From Desulfobacterales bacterium (GTDB taxonomy: Bacteria; Desulfobacterota; DSM-4660; Desulfatiglandales; JALVZP01): 15,542 bases of DNA. The position numbers and the translations under genes were made by a program. The notes under the pieces are model-generated. The model was not told the DNA's origin. It ran no database searches and saw nothing but the letters and a program-made list of their open reading frames with translations. Each line of letters starts with the position of its first letter. Position 1 is the first letter of the stretch. The stretch is from the NCBI GenBank assembly GCA_027064285.1, contig JAMOPX010000098.1, positions 1 through 15,542 on the forward strand, given 5' to 3'. Positions 5,855-13,757 of the stretch are shown here, piece by piece.

Positions 5855-6817
5855 ATGGAAGCGGAAATTGATCAAATCGCTAATCTGCTTTTGCAAAAAG
5901 ACAGTTTTCTTATTCTTACACATAAAAATCCTGACTTAGATGGAATAGGCTCTATGATAGCTCTGGGAACTGCCCTTAAGAATAAGGGTAAAAAGGTGAC
6001 TCTTTTTACTGAAGAGAAGTTAGAGCCTCCTCTGGGGAATATAAAAGGCGCTGACCTGATTTCAAGTGATGTACCAAAGGGTAAATTTTCAGCTACGCTT
6101 GTATTAGATTGTAGTGATTTAAACAGACTGGGAAAGGCCAAAGATATTGCTTTATCAAACAGACCACTGATAAGCATAGATCATCATGAAACAAATGACC
6201 ATTTTGCAGATGTTAATCTTGTGGTTCCTGATAGCTCTTCTACAGGAGAGCTTGTGTATAAGGTGATAAAAAAGGCAGGTCTTCATATTGATCAATTATC
6301 TGCAGAAGCTCTGTTTGCTGCCATCCAGGCAGATACAGGTTGTTTCAAATATGAAAACACGACCTCCACAGCCTTTTCCATAGCTGCTGAGCTATTAAAA
6401 TATGGGGTTAGCCCCTGGGATGTGTACAGAAACACCAATGAGCAGTACACACTTTCTTTATTAAAGCTTTTAGAACTTTCTCTTGGCACAATAGAGCTTC
6501 ACCATGATGGTAAGCTTAGCATAATGAGTATTACTCTCAATATGATAAAAACTGTGGGAGCCTATCCTGGAGACAGCGAAAGATTTGTCAGCTATCCCAG
6601 ATTTATTGTAGGAGTAGAGGTAGCTGCTCTTATAAGGCAAGTAGCAGAGGAGGAATATAAATTTAGCCTCAGGTCTAATGGCGAGGTAAATGTGGCTCAG
6701 CTTGCTGCTATCTTTGGTGGTGGAGGACATGCAAAGGCTGCTGGTTTTGAATGTAAAGGGGAGCTTTCTGAATTAAAAAGAAAATTCATCAAAGAGGTTG
6801 GTAACTTTTTAAAATAA
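5855..6817 (+). CDS. nrnA: DHH/DHHA1 phosphoesterase NrnA (nanoRNase / pAp phosphatase)
   Basis: NrnA-type enzymes degrade very short RNA oligonucleotides to mononucleotides, and many also dephosphorylate 3'-phosphoadenosine 5'-phosphate. The 320-residue length is typical. The DHH domain shows the metal-binding motifs: His23, Asp27 and Asp29 in THKNPDLDGIGS, Asp85 in LVLDCSD, the DHH triplet at 109-111, and Asp160 in ADTGCF. The DHHA1 domain at the C-terminus carries FGGGGHAKAAG (287-297), which binds substrate. No key residue is missing. It lies between rbfA and truB, as is common, and complements PNPase downstream by finishing off its limit products. The ATG is four bases after the rbfA stop. 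The SD is weak (GAGGT at 5836-5840 is distant), so coupling is likely. Whether it favours RNA or pAp cannot be read from sequence. Confidence 0.93.
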   Translation: MEAEIDQIANLLLQKDSFLILTHKNPDLDGIGSMIALGTALKNKGKKVTLFTEEKLEPPLGNIKGADLISSDVPKGKFSATLVLDCSDLNRLGKAKDIALSNRPLISIDHHETNDHFADVNLVVPDSSSTGELVYKVIKKAGLHIDQLSAEALFAAIQADTGCFKYENTTSTAFSIAAELLKYGVSPWDVYRNTNEQYTLSLLKLLELSLGTIELHHDGKLSIMSITLNMIKTVGAYPGDSERFVSYPRFIVGVEVAALIRQVAEEEYKFSLRSNGEVNVAQLAAIFGGGGHAKAAGFECKGELSELKRKFIKEVGNFLK

Positions 6818-6818
6818 A

Positions 6819-7685
6819 ATGGATGGGATTCTGCTTGTGGACAAAAAAAAGGGAGACACTTCTACAAAAACTCTCAATAAGATAAAAAGACTGCTTAAAC
6901 CAAAAAAGATTGGACATGCAGGCACGCTCGATCCTTTTGCAACTGGTCTTCTGATACTTCTCATTAATCAAGGGACAAAGCTGTTTAATCTTATTATGTC
7001 AAAGGAAAAGGTTTATCATGCAGTTATATTGCTGGGAAAAGAAACAGACACCTTAGATTGCACAGGAAAGGTTATAAAAGAAAAACATGTTCCTGATTTG
7101 TCCAAGGATGAGATAGGTATTAAATTAAATCGTTTTTTAGGGACAATTGAACAGGAACCTCCTGCTTTTTCTGCTATTAAAAAAGGGGGAGTAAGGGCAT
7201 ATAAACTTGCAAGAAAAGGGATAAAAATAGAATTAAAAAAGAGAAAAGTGCATATATATGAAATAAACATTATTTCATGGAATAAGCCAGAATTAAAAAT
7301 AGAAGTAAGATGTTCTCCGGGAACTTATATAAGGGCCTTAGCAAGAGATATAGCCATTGCACTCGGCACAGTGGGACATCTCAAGGATCTCAGGAGAATA
7401 TCTTGTGGTCCTTTCTATGTAAAGGATGCTATAAAGATAGATGATAATTTAAGCAGGGAGTTACTGGAACAGAAGATAATCCCTCTTGTAGAAGCACTTT
7501 CTGATCTGGAGACCATATATGTAGATGAAAATATGGCCTGGAGGCTGAGAAACGGGGTTCAGCCGCGTTTAAAAAGAAAGGATCTCAAGAGAGGATATGT
7601 AAAATTTGTAAAAGAAGATGAGCTTGTCGCAATTGCTCAGGTAAACGAAAATGGTAATATAAAGCTTGAAAGAATATTTAATTAA
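6819..7685 (+). CDS. truB: tRNA pseudouridine(55) synthase TruB
   Basis: TruB converts U55 in the T-loop of nearly all tRNAs to pseudouridine. The 288-residue product has the catalytic motif GHAGTLDPFATGLL with the nucleophile Asp38, the conserved opening GILLVDKKKGDTS, and the active-site segment RCSPGTYIRALARDI (164-178). A C-terminal PUA-like domain follows from about residue 225. The ATG is one base after the nrnA stop codon, with no SD in the usual place, so translation is probably coupled. In many bacteria ribF (FAD synthetase) comes next; here it is absent and rpsO follows after 48 bases. Confidence 0.96.
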   Translation: MDGILLVDKKKGDTSTKTLNKIKRLLKPKKIGHAGTLDPFATGLLILLINQGTKLFNLIMSKEKVYHAVILLGKETDTLDCTGKVIKEKHVPDLSKDEIGIKLNRFLGTIEQEPPAFSAIKKGGVRAYKLARKGIKIELKKRKVHIYEINIISWNKPELKIEVRCSPGTYIRALARDIAIALGTVGHLKDLRRISCGPFYVKDAIKIDDNLSRELLEQKIIPLVEALSDLETIYVDENMAWRLRNGVQPRLKRKDLKRGYVKFVKEDELVAIAQVNENGNIKLERIFN

Positions 7686-7733
7686 AAATATAATTGAATT
7701 TTTAGCTATAAATGTTTACAGGAGGATTTGAAC

Positions 7734-8003
7734 ATGACATTTACGAGTGAGCAGAAAAGAGAAATAATTGAGCAATTTAAGCTTCATGATAAGGATACTG
7801 GTTCCCCAGAGGTTCAGATTGCCCTTTTAACCTACAGAATAAAGCATCTTACAGAACATTTGAAGGTGCATAAGAAAGATCATCATTCTAGAAGAGGACT
7901 TATGATGCTTGTAGGAAAAAGAAGAAGATTGCTTAATTATCTGAAAGATGTAGATTTTGATAGATATCAAAATCTTATTAGGGCATTAGGTCTAAGAAAA
8001 TAA
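7734..8003 (+). CDS. rpsO: 30S ribosomal protein S15
   Basis: S15 is a primary 16S rRNA-binding protein of the central domain and contributes to an intersubunit bridge. The 89-residue product equals the classical length and shows KHDKDTGSPEVQ-like residues (LHDKDTGSPEVQIALLT), then HLKVHKKDHHSRRGL and the basic VGKRRRLLNYL. A TTG at 7728 is also in frame, but the strong SD AGGAGGA (7720-7726) is one base from it and seven from the ATG at 7734, so 7734 is chosen. The leader contains an AT-only inverted repeat TAAAAAT/ATTTTTA (7683-7689 with 7698-7704). S15 represses its own mRNA in several bacteria, but no known S15 operator is recognisable here. The pnp gene follows, as in many bacteria. Confidence 0.97.
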   Translation: MTFTSEQKREIIEQFKLHDKDTGSPEVQIALLTYRIKHLTEHLKVHKKDHHSRRGLMMLVGKRRRLLNYLKDVDFDRYQNLIRALGLRK

Positions 8004-8030
8004 AAAAATAAAGAAAAGAGGATAAGAATC

Positions 8031-10133
8031 ATGGTAAAGAGTTGTTCTTTAGAGTTAAATGGTAGAACTCTAAATATAGAAACAGGCCGTATTGCAAAAC
8101 AGGCTAATGGATCTGTGGTGGTTAGTTTTGGGGAGACAGTAGTGCTTGTTACTGTTGTTGCTTCTGATGAGCTAAGAGAGGGCATTGATTTCCTTCCCCT
8201 TACAGTAGAATATCAAGAGATGTCATATGCAGGGGGAAGGATACCTGGAAATTTTTTTAGAAGAGATATTGGAAGGCCTGCTGACAGAGAAATAATTGCT
8301 GCTCGTCTTATAGACAGACCTCTAAGGCCTTTATTTCCAGATAACTACAAAAATGAAACCCAGATAATCGCTACTGTGCTGTCTACTGATAAAGAACATG
8401 AGGCAGATGTATTGGCACTTGTAGGTGCATCTGCTGCTCTTGAGATTTCTGATATACCTTTTTCTGGTCCTGTTGCAGGAGTAAGAGTTGGAAGGGTAGA
8501 TGGCGAGTTTGTAATCAATCCTACTATAAGCCAGCAGGAACAGAGCGATATAAACATAGTGGTTGCTGGTAATAGAGATGGAATAGTGATGGTGGAGGGT
8601 GGATCAAAGTTTGTATCAGAGTCAGAGCTTATAGATGCTATTCTTTATGGATATCAGATGCTTCAGCCCTTCCTTGATATTCAGGAAGAGATGAAAATGG
8701 CAGTTGGAAAAGAAAAGTTCCAGATCCCTGAAAAAGAGGTGGATGAAGAGCTTATAAAAAGGGTGAAAGAGCTGGCTGATCCCGGGTTAAGAGAGGTTCT
8801 TAATACCGCCAGCAAAAAGCAACGTGCTATGAAAAGAAAAGAGCTTAGAAAAGAGATTATTGAAAAACTCAGCACAGAGTATGAGGGCAGGGAAGCAGAA
8901 ATAAAAGAGATAATCCAGGATCTTGAAAAAGATATGATGAGAAAGATGATCTTGGAAGAGGGTAGAAGAATAGATGGTAGATCCTTTATTGATATAAGGC
9001 CAATAGAGTGTCAGATAGGAGTGCTTCCGAGGGTTCATGGCTCTGCTCTTTTTACTAGAGGAGAAACCCAGGCGTTGGTGCTAACTACTCTTGGAACAGA
9101 GTGGGATGAGCAGAGGATGGAATCCATCTATGGCGATTACTTTATGTCATTTATGTTTCATTACAACTTCCCACCATATTCCGTGGGTGAGGTAAAAAGG
9201 CTTACAGGCCCAAGCAGAAGAGAGATAGGCCATGGAGAACTGGCAAGAAGAGCGCTTGAGCCTGTAGTTCCTGATAAAGAGCAATTTCAATATTGTATAA
9301 GGGTGGTATCAGAGATTCTGGAATCTAATGGTTCTTCCTCTATGGCAAGTGTCTGTGGAGGAAGCCTTTCTCTTATGGATGCAGGAGTTCCTATAAAGGA
9401 GCATGTAGCAGGTGTTGCTATGGGTCTGATAAGTGATGGACAAAAAATAGAGGTTCTTACTGACATCATAGGGGATGAAGATCACTATGGAGATATGGAT
9501 TTCAAGGTAGCCGGAACAGAGGAGGGCATTACAGCTATTCAGATGGATATAAAGATAAAAGACATAAGCCGTGAGGTATTGGAAAGAGCATTAAAGCAGG
9601 CAAAAGAGGCAAGGCTCTTTATACTGGATAAGATGAAAAAGACCATTGCAAGGCCAAGAGCACAGGTGTCTGAATACGCACCTGTTATGAGCACCATAAA
9701 GATAGCTCCATACCAGGTAAAAACTCTTATTGGACCGGGTGGAAGAACAGTAAGGGAGATTTCGGCTGAAACAGGCACTCGTATATATGCAGAAGATGAC
9801 GGAACAGTGCATATCTCATCTCCTGATCGGCAGAGTGCAGAGACAGCAATAAAAAAGATAAAGGATCTATTCAGAGAAGTGGAAGTGGGACAGACCTATA
9901 TTGGAAAGGTAACCCGGATACTTGATTTTGGCGCAATAGTGGAGTTGTTCCCAGGAAAAGAAGGAATGATTCATATATCCCAGCTGGATCCAAAAAGGGT
10001 AAACAAGGTATCTGATGTTCTTAAAGAAGGGGATGAAGTAGAGGTTAAGGTCATAGGATTTGACGAATACGGAAGGATAAGGCTTTCCAGAAAGGCGGTA
10101 TTAGAGGAAAAGATGGAAGATGTCTCACAATAG
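8031..10133 (+). CDS. pnp: Polyribonucleotide nucleotidyltransferase (PNPase)
   Basis: PNPase degrades RNA 3' to 5' using phosphate and can also add heteropolymeric tails. It works as a homotrimer. The 700-residue product is complete: first RNase PH domain (about 1-220), helical linker (about 235-310), catalytic second RNase PH domain (about 310-540), KH domain (about 553-612, GPGG at 568-571) and S1 domain (about 620-690). Catalytic residues are present: the serine run 435-437 in NGSSSMAS, and Asp484 and Asp490 in GDEDHYGDMDFK, matching the E. coli active site. AGAGGAT at 8017-8023 is seven bases before the ATG. The last 14 bases overlap the M16 peptidase gene. It follows rpsO by 27 bases, the common rpsO-pnp arrangement. 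Confidence 0.98.
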   Translation: MVKSCSLELNGRTLNIETGRIAKQANGSVVVSFGETVVLVTVVASDELREGIDFLPLTVEYQEMSYAGGRIPGNFFRRDIGRPADREIIAARLIDRPLRPLFPDNYKNETQIIATVLSTDKEHEADVLALVGASAALEISDIPFSGPVAGVRVGRVDGEFVINPTISQQEQSDINIVVAGNRDGIVMVEGGSKFVSESELIDAILYGYQMLQPFLDIQEEMKMAVGKEKFQIPEKEVDEELIKRVKELADPGLREVLNTASKKQRAMKRKELRKEIIEKLSTEYEGREAEIKEIIQDLEKDMMRKMILEEGRRIDGRSFIDIRPIECQIGVLPRVHGSALFTRGETQALVLTTLGTEWDEQRMESIYGDYFMSFMFHYNFPPYSVGEVKRLTGPSRREIGHGELARRALEPVVPDKEQFQYCIRVVSEILESNGSSSMASVCGGSLSLMDAGVPIKEHVAGVAMGLISDGQKIEVLTDIIGDEDHYGDMDFKVAGTEEGITAIQMDIKIKDISREVLERALKQAKEARLFILDKMKKTIARPRAQVSEYAPVMSTIKIAPYQVKTLIGPGGRTVREISAETGTRIYAEDDGTVHISSPDRQSAETAIKKIKDLFREVEVGQTYIGKVTRILDFGAIVELFPGKEGMIHISQLDPKRVNKVSDVLKEGDEVEVKVIGFDEYGRIRLSRKAVLEEKMEDVSQ

Positions 10134-11388
10134 CTATCAAAAGACTAAGTTAGAAAATGGCTTAAAGATTGTGTCAGAGACTGTAGAGTATGCTCGTTCT
10201 ATATGCGTAGGTATATGGGTAGATGCTGGATCAAGGGATGAGAAAAAGGAAGAAAATGGGATTTCTCACTTTATTGAACATATGAGTTTTAAGGGCACAA
10301 AGAACAGGACAGCAGTTCAGATTGCAAAAGAGCTGGATGCCATAGGTGGTATGTCCAATGCCTTTACAGGCAAAGAAAACACCTGTTTTCATGCTAAGGT
10401 CTTAGGAAGGCATTTTTCTGTGGCCGCTGATGTGTTAAGTGATATATTTCTGAATTCTGTTTATTCTCCTGAAGATATTGAAAAGGAAAGATGGATCATA
10501 CTTCAGGAAATAAAGATGCAGGAGGACAGTCCAGAGGAATATATACATGATCTTTTTCAAAGGATTTTCTGGAAAGACCATCCCATTGGTATGCCCATTC
10601 TTGGGACAAAAGAATCCGTGATGAGCATAGACAGAGAAAAGATAATAAACTACATCAATACCCATTATTCTCCTAAGAATGTGATAATCTCAGCTGCTGG
10701 TGCGGTAAGTCATGATGATGTGCTTAAGTATTTTTTACCCATGTTTGAGAAGATCCCTGCATCTGATATTGATCCAAAAAGGTTTCCACCAGCTCCTTAT
10801 TTTGATGTATCTGTAAATTACAGAGATCTGGAACAGGTCCACATATGCTTAGGTGTAGAATCTGTGTCTATCAAAGACCAGAGAAGATTTGCTGTAAGTG
10901 TACTGAACAGTATTCTGGGCGGCAATATGAGCTCAAGGCTCTTTCAGGAGATAAGAGAAAAGCAAGGGCTTGCCTATTCAGTATATAGTTTTATGGGATC
11001 TTATTCAGATACTGGTTTCTTAGGAATTTATGTGGCTTGTGATGCAAGGCATGTAAATAATGTGCTACTTACCATAAACAGAGAAATAAAAAAGCTGTTT
11101 CAAGGAGATATTTCGCAGAGCGATGTAGATTCTGCAAAGGAGTATTTAGTTGGAGGTATTTATCTTGCATCTGAAAGTATTGAGAATAGAATGATCAGGA
11201 TAGCAAGGAATGAACTGATATTTGGTCGTTATATCCCTTATGAAGAAACAGTATCAAATGTAGAAGAGGTGAGCTTAGATGATGTAATAGGTGTTGCTGA
11301 GATGCTGTTTAAAGACAAGCAGTTTGCCCTTGTTACTCTTGGGCCTATTAAAGAAGAGGAGCTGGATCTAAGTTTGCTAAGTTTTTAA
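10120..11388 (+). CDS. M16 family zinc peptidase (inverzincin)
   Basis: This 422-residue protein belongs to the single-chain bacterial M16B peptidases related to mitochondrial processing peptidase. The inverted zinc motif HFIEH (His50, Glu53, His54) and the distal ligand Glu130 in ILQEIKM are all present, so the protein should be active. The second half holds the substrate-side segment REKQGLAYSVYS with the conserved Arg-Tyr pair. No signal peptide is seen, so it is probably cytoplasmic. Its place directly after pnp matches the Bacillus gene mlpA (ymxG), and it is likely the orthologue. Substrate is unknown. The ATG lies inside the end of pnp (14-base overlap), with a weak SD (AGAGGA near 10103-10108). 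Confidence 0.92.
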   Translation: MSHNSYQKTKLENGLKIVSETVEYARSICVGIWVDAGSRDEKKEENGISHFIEHMSFKGTKNRTAVQIAKELDAIGGMSNAFTGKENTCFHAKVLGRHFSVAADVLSDIFLNSVYSPEDIEKERWIILQEIKMQEDSPEEYIHDLFQRIFWKDHPIGMPILGTKESVMSIDREKIINYINTHYSPKNVIISAAGAVSHDDVLKYFLPMFEKIPASDIDPKRFPPAPYFDVSVNYRDLEQVHICLGVESVSIKDQRRFAVSVLNSILGGNMSSRLFQEIREKQGLAYSVYSFMGSYSDTGFLGIYVACDARHVNNVLLTINREIKKLFQGDISQSDVDSAKEYLVGGIYLASESIENRMIRIARNELIFGRYIPYEETVSNVEEVSLDDVIGVAEMLFKDKQFALVTLGPIKEEELDLSLLSF

Positions 11389-11403
11389 TAAGGAGGAAAG
11401 ATT

Positions 11404-11604
11404 ATGTCAAGAGTATGCGAGATATGTGGAAAAAGACCACAGGTAGGACACAATGTGAGTCATGCCAGAAACAGGACAAAAAGAAGATGGCTTCCAAATC
11501 TTCAAAGGGTAAGGGCTGTGCTTCCAAATGGGCAGGTAAAAAGGATCAGAGTGTGCACAAAGTGTCTAAAGGCAGGAAAAGTGGTAAAACCTCCTATAAA
11601 ATAG
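11404..11604 (+). CDS. rpmB: 50S ribosomal protein L28
   Basis: L28 is a small basic protein of the large subunit. The 66-residue product opens with MSRVCEICGKRPQVGHNVSHA and has the RTKRRWLPNLQ segment characteristic of L28. It is the zinc-binding form, with Cys5 and Cys8 near the start and Cys51 and Cys54 near the end as two CxxC pairs. AAGGAGGAAA upstream (about 11391-11400) is a strong SD. It is the last gene on the plus strand. It lies 15 bases after the peptidase gene and eight bases from the end of the convergent rel gene. A position behind pnp and an M16 peptidase is not the usual home of rpmB. Confidence 0.97.
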   Translation: MSRVCEICGKRPQVGHNVSHARNRTKRRWLPNLQRVRAVLPNGQVKRIRVCTKCLKAGKVVKPPIK

Positions 11605-11612
11605 GATTTTAT
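11596..11612. terminator. Possible weak AT-only bidirectional hairpin between convergent genes
   Basis: ATAAAAT (11596-11602) and ATTTTAT (11606-11612) pair perfectly across a three-base loop. The hairpin covers the rpmB stop codon and reaches to the base before the rel stop codon. It contains no GC pair and no clean T-run, so it is a poor intrinsic terminator. It is nonetheless the only candidate between the two converging clusters, which raises the possibility of overlapping 3' ends or factor-dependent termination. Confidence 0.25.
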
Positions 11613-13757
11613 TTATATTCTTTTGGCAGATATAATGTCTTTTATCCTTTTTATTGAACGGATCACTTCATTGAGGTGGTCCAGATTTTTTACTTCAACA
11701 GTAAAAAAGGCTATACCTTTGTTATCAGCAGTGCTGTCTACATTTGCGCTTATAATATTTGCCTCTTTTTTTGCTATGGCAGCGCTTATGTCTGCAAGCA
11801 TTCCCATCTTATTTATGCTCAACACCATGAGCTTGGCAGGATAAGTTTGTTCATCTGTGCTTTCCCATGTTACATCTATTAATCTGATTGGATCTGCCTC
11901 TTTTATGCTCTTACAGTCATACCTATGTATGGTTATACCTTTTCCCCTTGTTATAAAACCTATTACAGGATCTCCCGGTATAGGATAACAGCACTTTGCA
12001 AGATGGACCACAATATCATCTAAGCCTTTTATTTTTATGCCTTTGGTTTCTGTTTTCTTTTTTCTGATCTTATTAACTAATTTGGTTACAAGTCTCAAAG
12101 GAGACTCTTTTATGTGCAGCTTTTGTTTTATCTTTCCAATAACCTGATTTGCTGAAATGCTACCTATTCCTATCTGTGCATAGAGATCTTCTACAGACTG
12201 AAGAGACATTTCAGCTGCAATAGAAGTAAGAATCTCTTCCTTATTACCTAATTTTATATGTTCCTGCGAAATGGCCTTTTCCAGCATCTCCTTTCCAAGA
12301 CTTATGCTCTTTTCTCTTTCATGTCTTCTAAGCCACTGCCTTATCTTAGATCTTGCTCTTGGGGTTTTGACAAAAGTGAGCCAATCCTTGCTGGGATGCT
12401 GCTTTGAAGAAGTGATTATCTCTACTACTGAACCACTTTTTAGTTTGTAATCTAATGGAACTAATCTTCCATCCACTTTTGCAGCTACACATCTGTCTCC
12501 TATGTCTGAGTGGATGCTATATGCAAAATCTACTGGAGTTGCACCTTTTGGAAAGCTTTTTACCTCCCCTTTTGGGGTAAACACATATACTTCTTCTGGA
12601 AAGAGATTCAGATTCATCTTTACATTTTCTAAAAATTCTCTGGAATCACTAAGATGCTGCTGAGATTCTTCTATTATCTGTCTCAACCATGAAAATATCT
12701 TTTCATCTGCTTCTTTAGTGCCTTTTCCTTCTTTGTACTTCCAGTGAGCTGCAATTCCTTCTTCAGCAATTCTGTCCATCTCCCATGTTCTTATCTGGAT
12801 CTCCATCTTTTGGCCATAAGGTCCTATTACAGTGGTATGAAGAGACTGATACATATTTTCCTTAGGAAGTGAGATATAATCTTTAAATCTCCCCGGAACC
12901 TGTTTCCATATAGAGTGGACTACGCCGAGTGTTTCATAGCATTCTCTTACAGAATCTACTATAACCCTGAATCCTATTATATCATGGAGTTGATCCACAG
13001 GGATGTTTTTGCTCATTACCTTTCTGTAGATGCTGTAGAGATGTTTTTGCCTTCCTTTTATATGTGCTTTTATCCCTGCTTTTGTAAGCTCTTTTTCTAA
13101 TATCTCTTTTACTTCTTTTATGAATCTTTCCTGCTCTTCCTTTCTTTGAGCAATAGCATTTTTTATCTTTTCATACATCTCTGGATCTAAATAATAAAAG
13201 CATAGATCTTCAAGTTCTGCTTTCAGCCAATATATGCCAAGTCTTCCTGCTAAGGGAGCATATATATCTAAGGTCTCCTGAGCTATAATTTTTTGCTTTT
13301 CAGGCTTCTGAAAACCCAATGTTCTCATGTTATGGAGTCTGTCAGCAAGCTTTACAAGCACTACCCTTATGTCAGATGCCATAGCAAGTATCATCTTTCT
13401 TATGTTTTCTGCCTGCTTCTGCTCTCTGCTTGAAAATCTTATCTTACTTATCTTTGTCACCCCTTTTACAATGTTGCATACCTGCTCTCCAAAAAGTCTT
13501 GTAAGCTCCTCTTCTGTAGCAGATGTATCTTCTAAGGTGTCATGAAGAAGACCAGCAGCCACACACACCTCATCCATCTTCATCTTTGTAAGAAGATATG
13601 CTACTTCCAAAGGATGGGACAGATATGGCTCTCCAGAAAGCCTTACCTGCCCCTGATGTGCCTTTGCTGAATAAACATAGGCCTTTTCCACAAGGCGAAC
13701 ATCTGCCTTTGGATGATAGCTTAAAAGGCTCTCTATTATATCATTTAAGCGAATCAT
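11613..13757 (-). CDS. relA: Bifunctional (p)ppGpp synthetase/hydrolase Rel (RelA/SpoT family)
   Basis: Rel makes and breaks the alarmone (p)ppGpp, coupling amino-acid starvation to growth. The 714-residue product has all long-RSH domains: HD hydrolase (about 25-175), synthetase (about 230-345), TGS (about 388-449), a helical region, a Cys-rich zinc-finger-like region (Cys589, Cys590, His611, Cys615) and ACT/RRM (about 642-714). Hydrolase residues are intact (His48, His72-Asp73, Glu76-Asp77, Asn143). So are synthetase residues (Asp259; Glu319 in EIQIRT). The loop reads RFKD (290-293), the version typical of bifunctional Rel rather than synthetase-only RelA. Numbering runs five below the Streptococcus enzyme throughout. 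The start overlaps proS by 17 bases, with AAGAG just upstream. A single intact enzyme of this type is usually the organism's main alarmone enzyme. Confidence 0.96.
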   Translation of the reverse strand: MIRLNDIIESLLSYHPKADVRLVEKAYVYSAKAHQGQVRLSGEPYLSHPLEVAYLLTKMKMDEVCVAAGLLHDTLEDTSATEEELTRLFGEQVCNIVKGVTKISKIRFSSREQKQAENIRKMILAMASDIRVVLVKLADRLHNMRTLGFQKPEKQKIIAQETLDIYAPLAGRLGIYWLKAELEDLCFYYLDPEMYEKIKNAIAQRKEEQERFIKEVKEILEKELTKAGIKAHIKGRQKHLYSIYRKVMSKNIPVDQLHDIIGFRVIVDSVRECYETLGVVHSIWKQVPGRFKDYISLPKENMYQSLHTTVIGPYGQKMEIQIRTWEMDRIAEEGIAAHWKYKEGKGTKEADEKIFSWLRQIIEESQQHLSDSREFLENVKMNLNLFPEEVYVFTPKGEVKSFPKGATPVDFAYSIHSDIGDRCVAAKVDGRLVPLDYKLKSGSVVEIITSSKQHPSKDWLTFVKTPRARSKIRQWLRRHEREKSISLGKEMLEKAISQEHIKLGNKEEILTSIAAEMSLQSVEDLYAQIGIGSISANQVIGKIKQKLHIKESPLRLVTKLVNKIRKKKTETKGIKIKGLDDIVVHLAKCCYPIPGDPVIGFITRGKGITIHRYDCKSIKEADPIRLIDVTWESTDEQTYPAKLMVLSINKMGMLADISAAIAKKEANIISANVDSTADNKGIAFFTVEVKNLDHLNEVIRSIKRIKDIISAKRI

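Noticed and set aside
7683..7704. AT-only inverted repeat after truB as a terminator
   Set aside because: It has no GC pair and a poor T-run, and the operon continues with rpsO. It is mentioned only in the S15 entry.
11415..11657. Plus-strand frame overlapping rpmB in a different frame, about 80 residues
   Set aside because: It lies over L28, which has a strong SD and clear family motifs. The alternative has no recognisable domain and runs into the rel gene.
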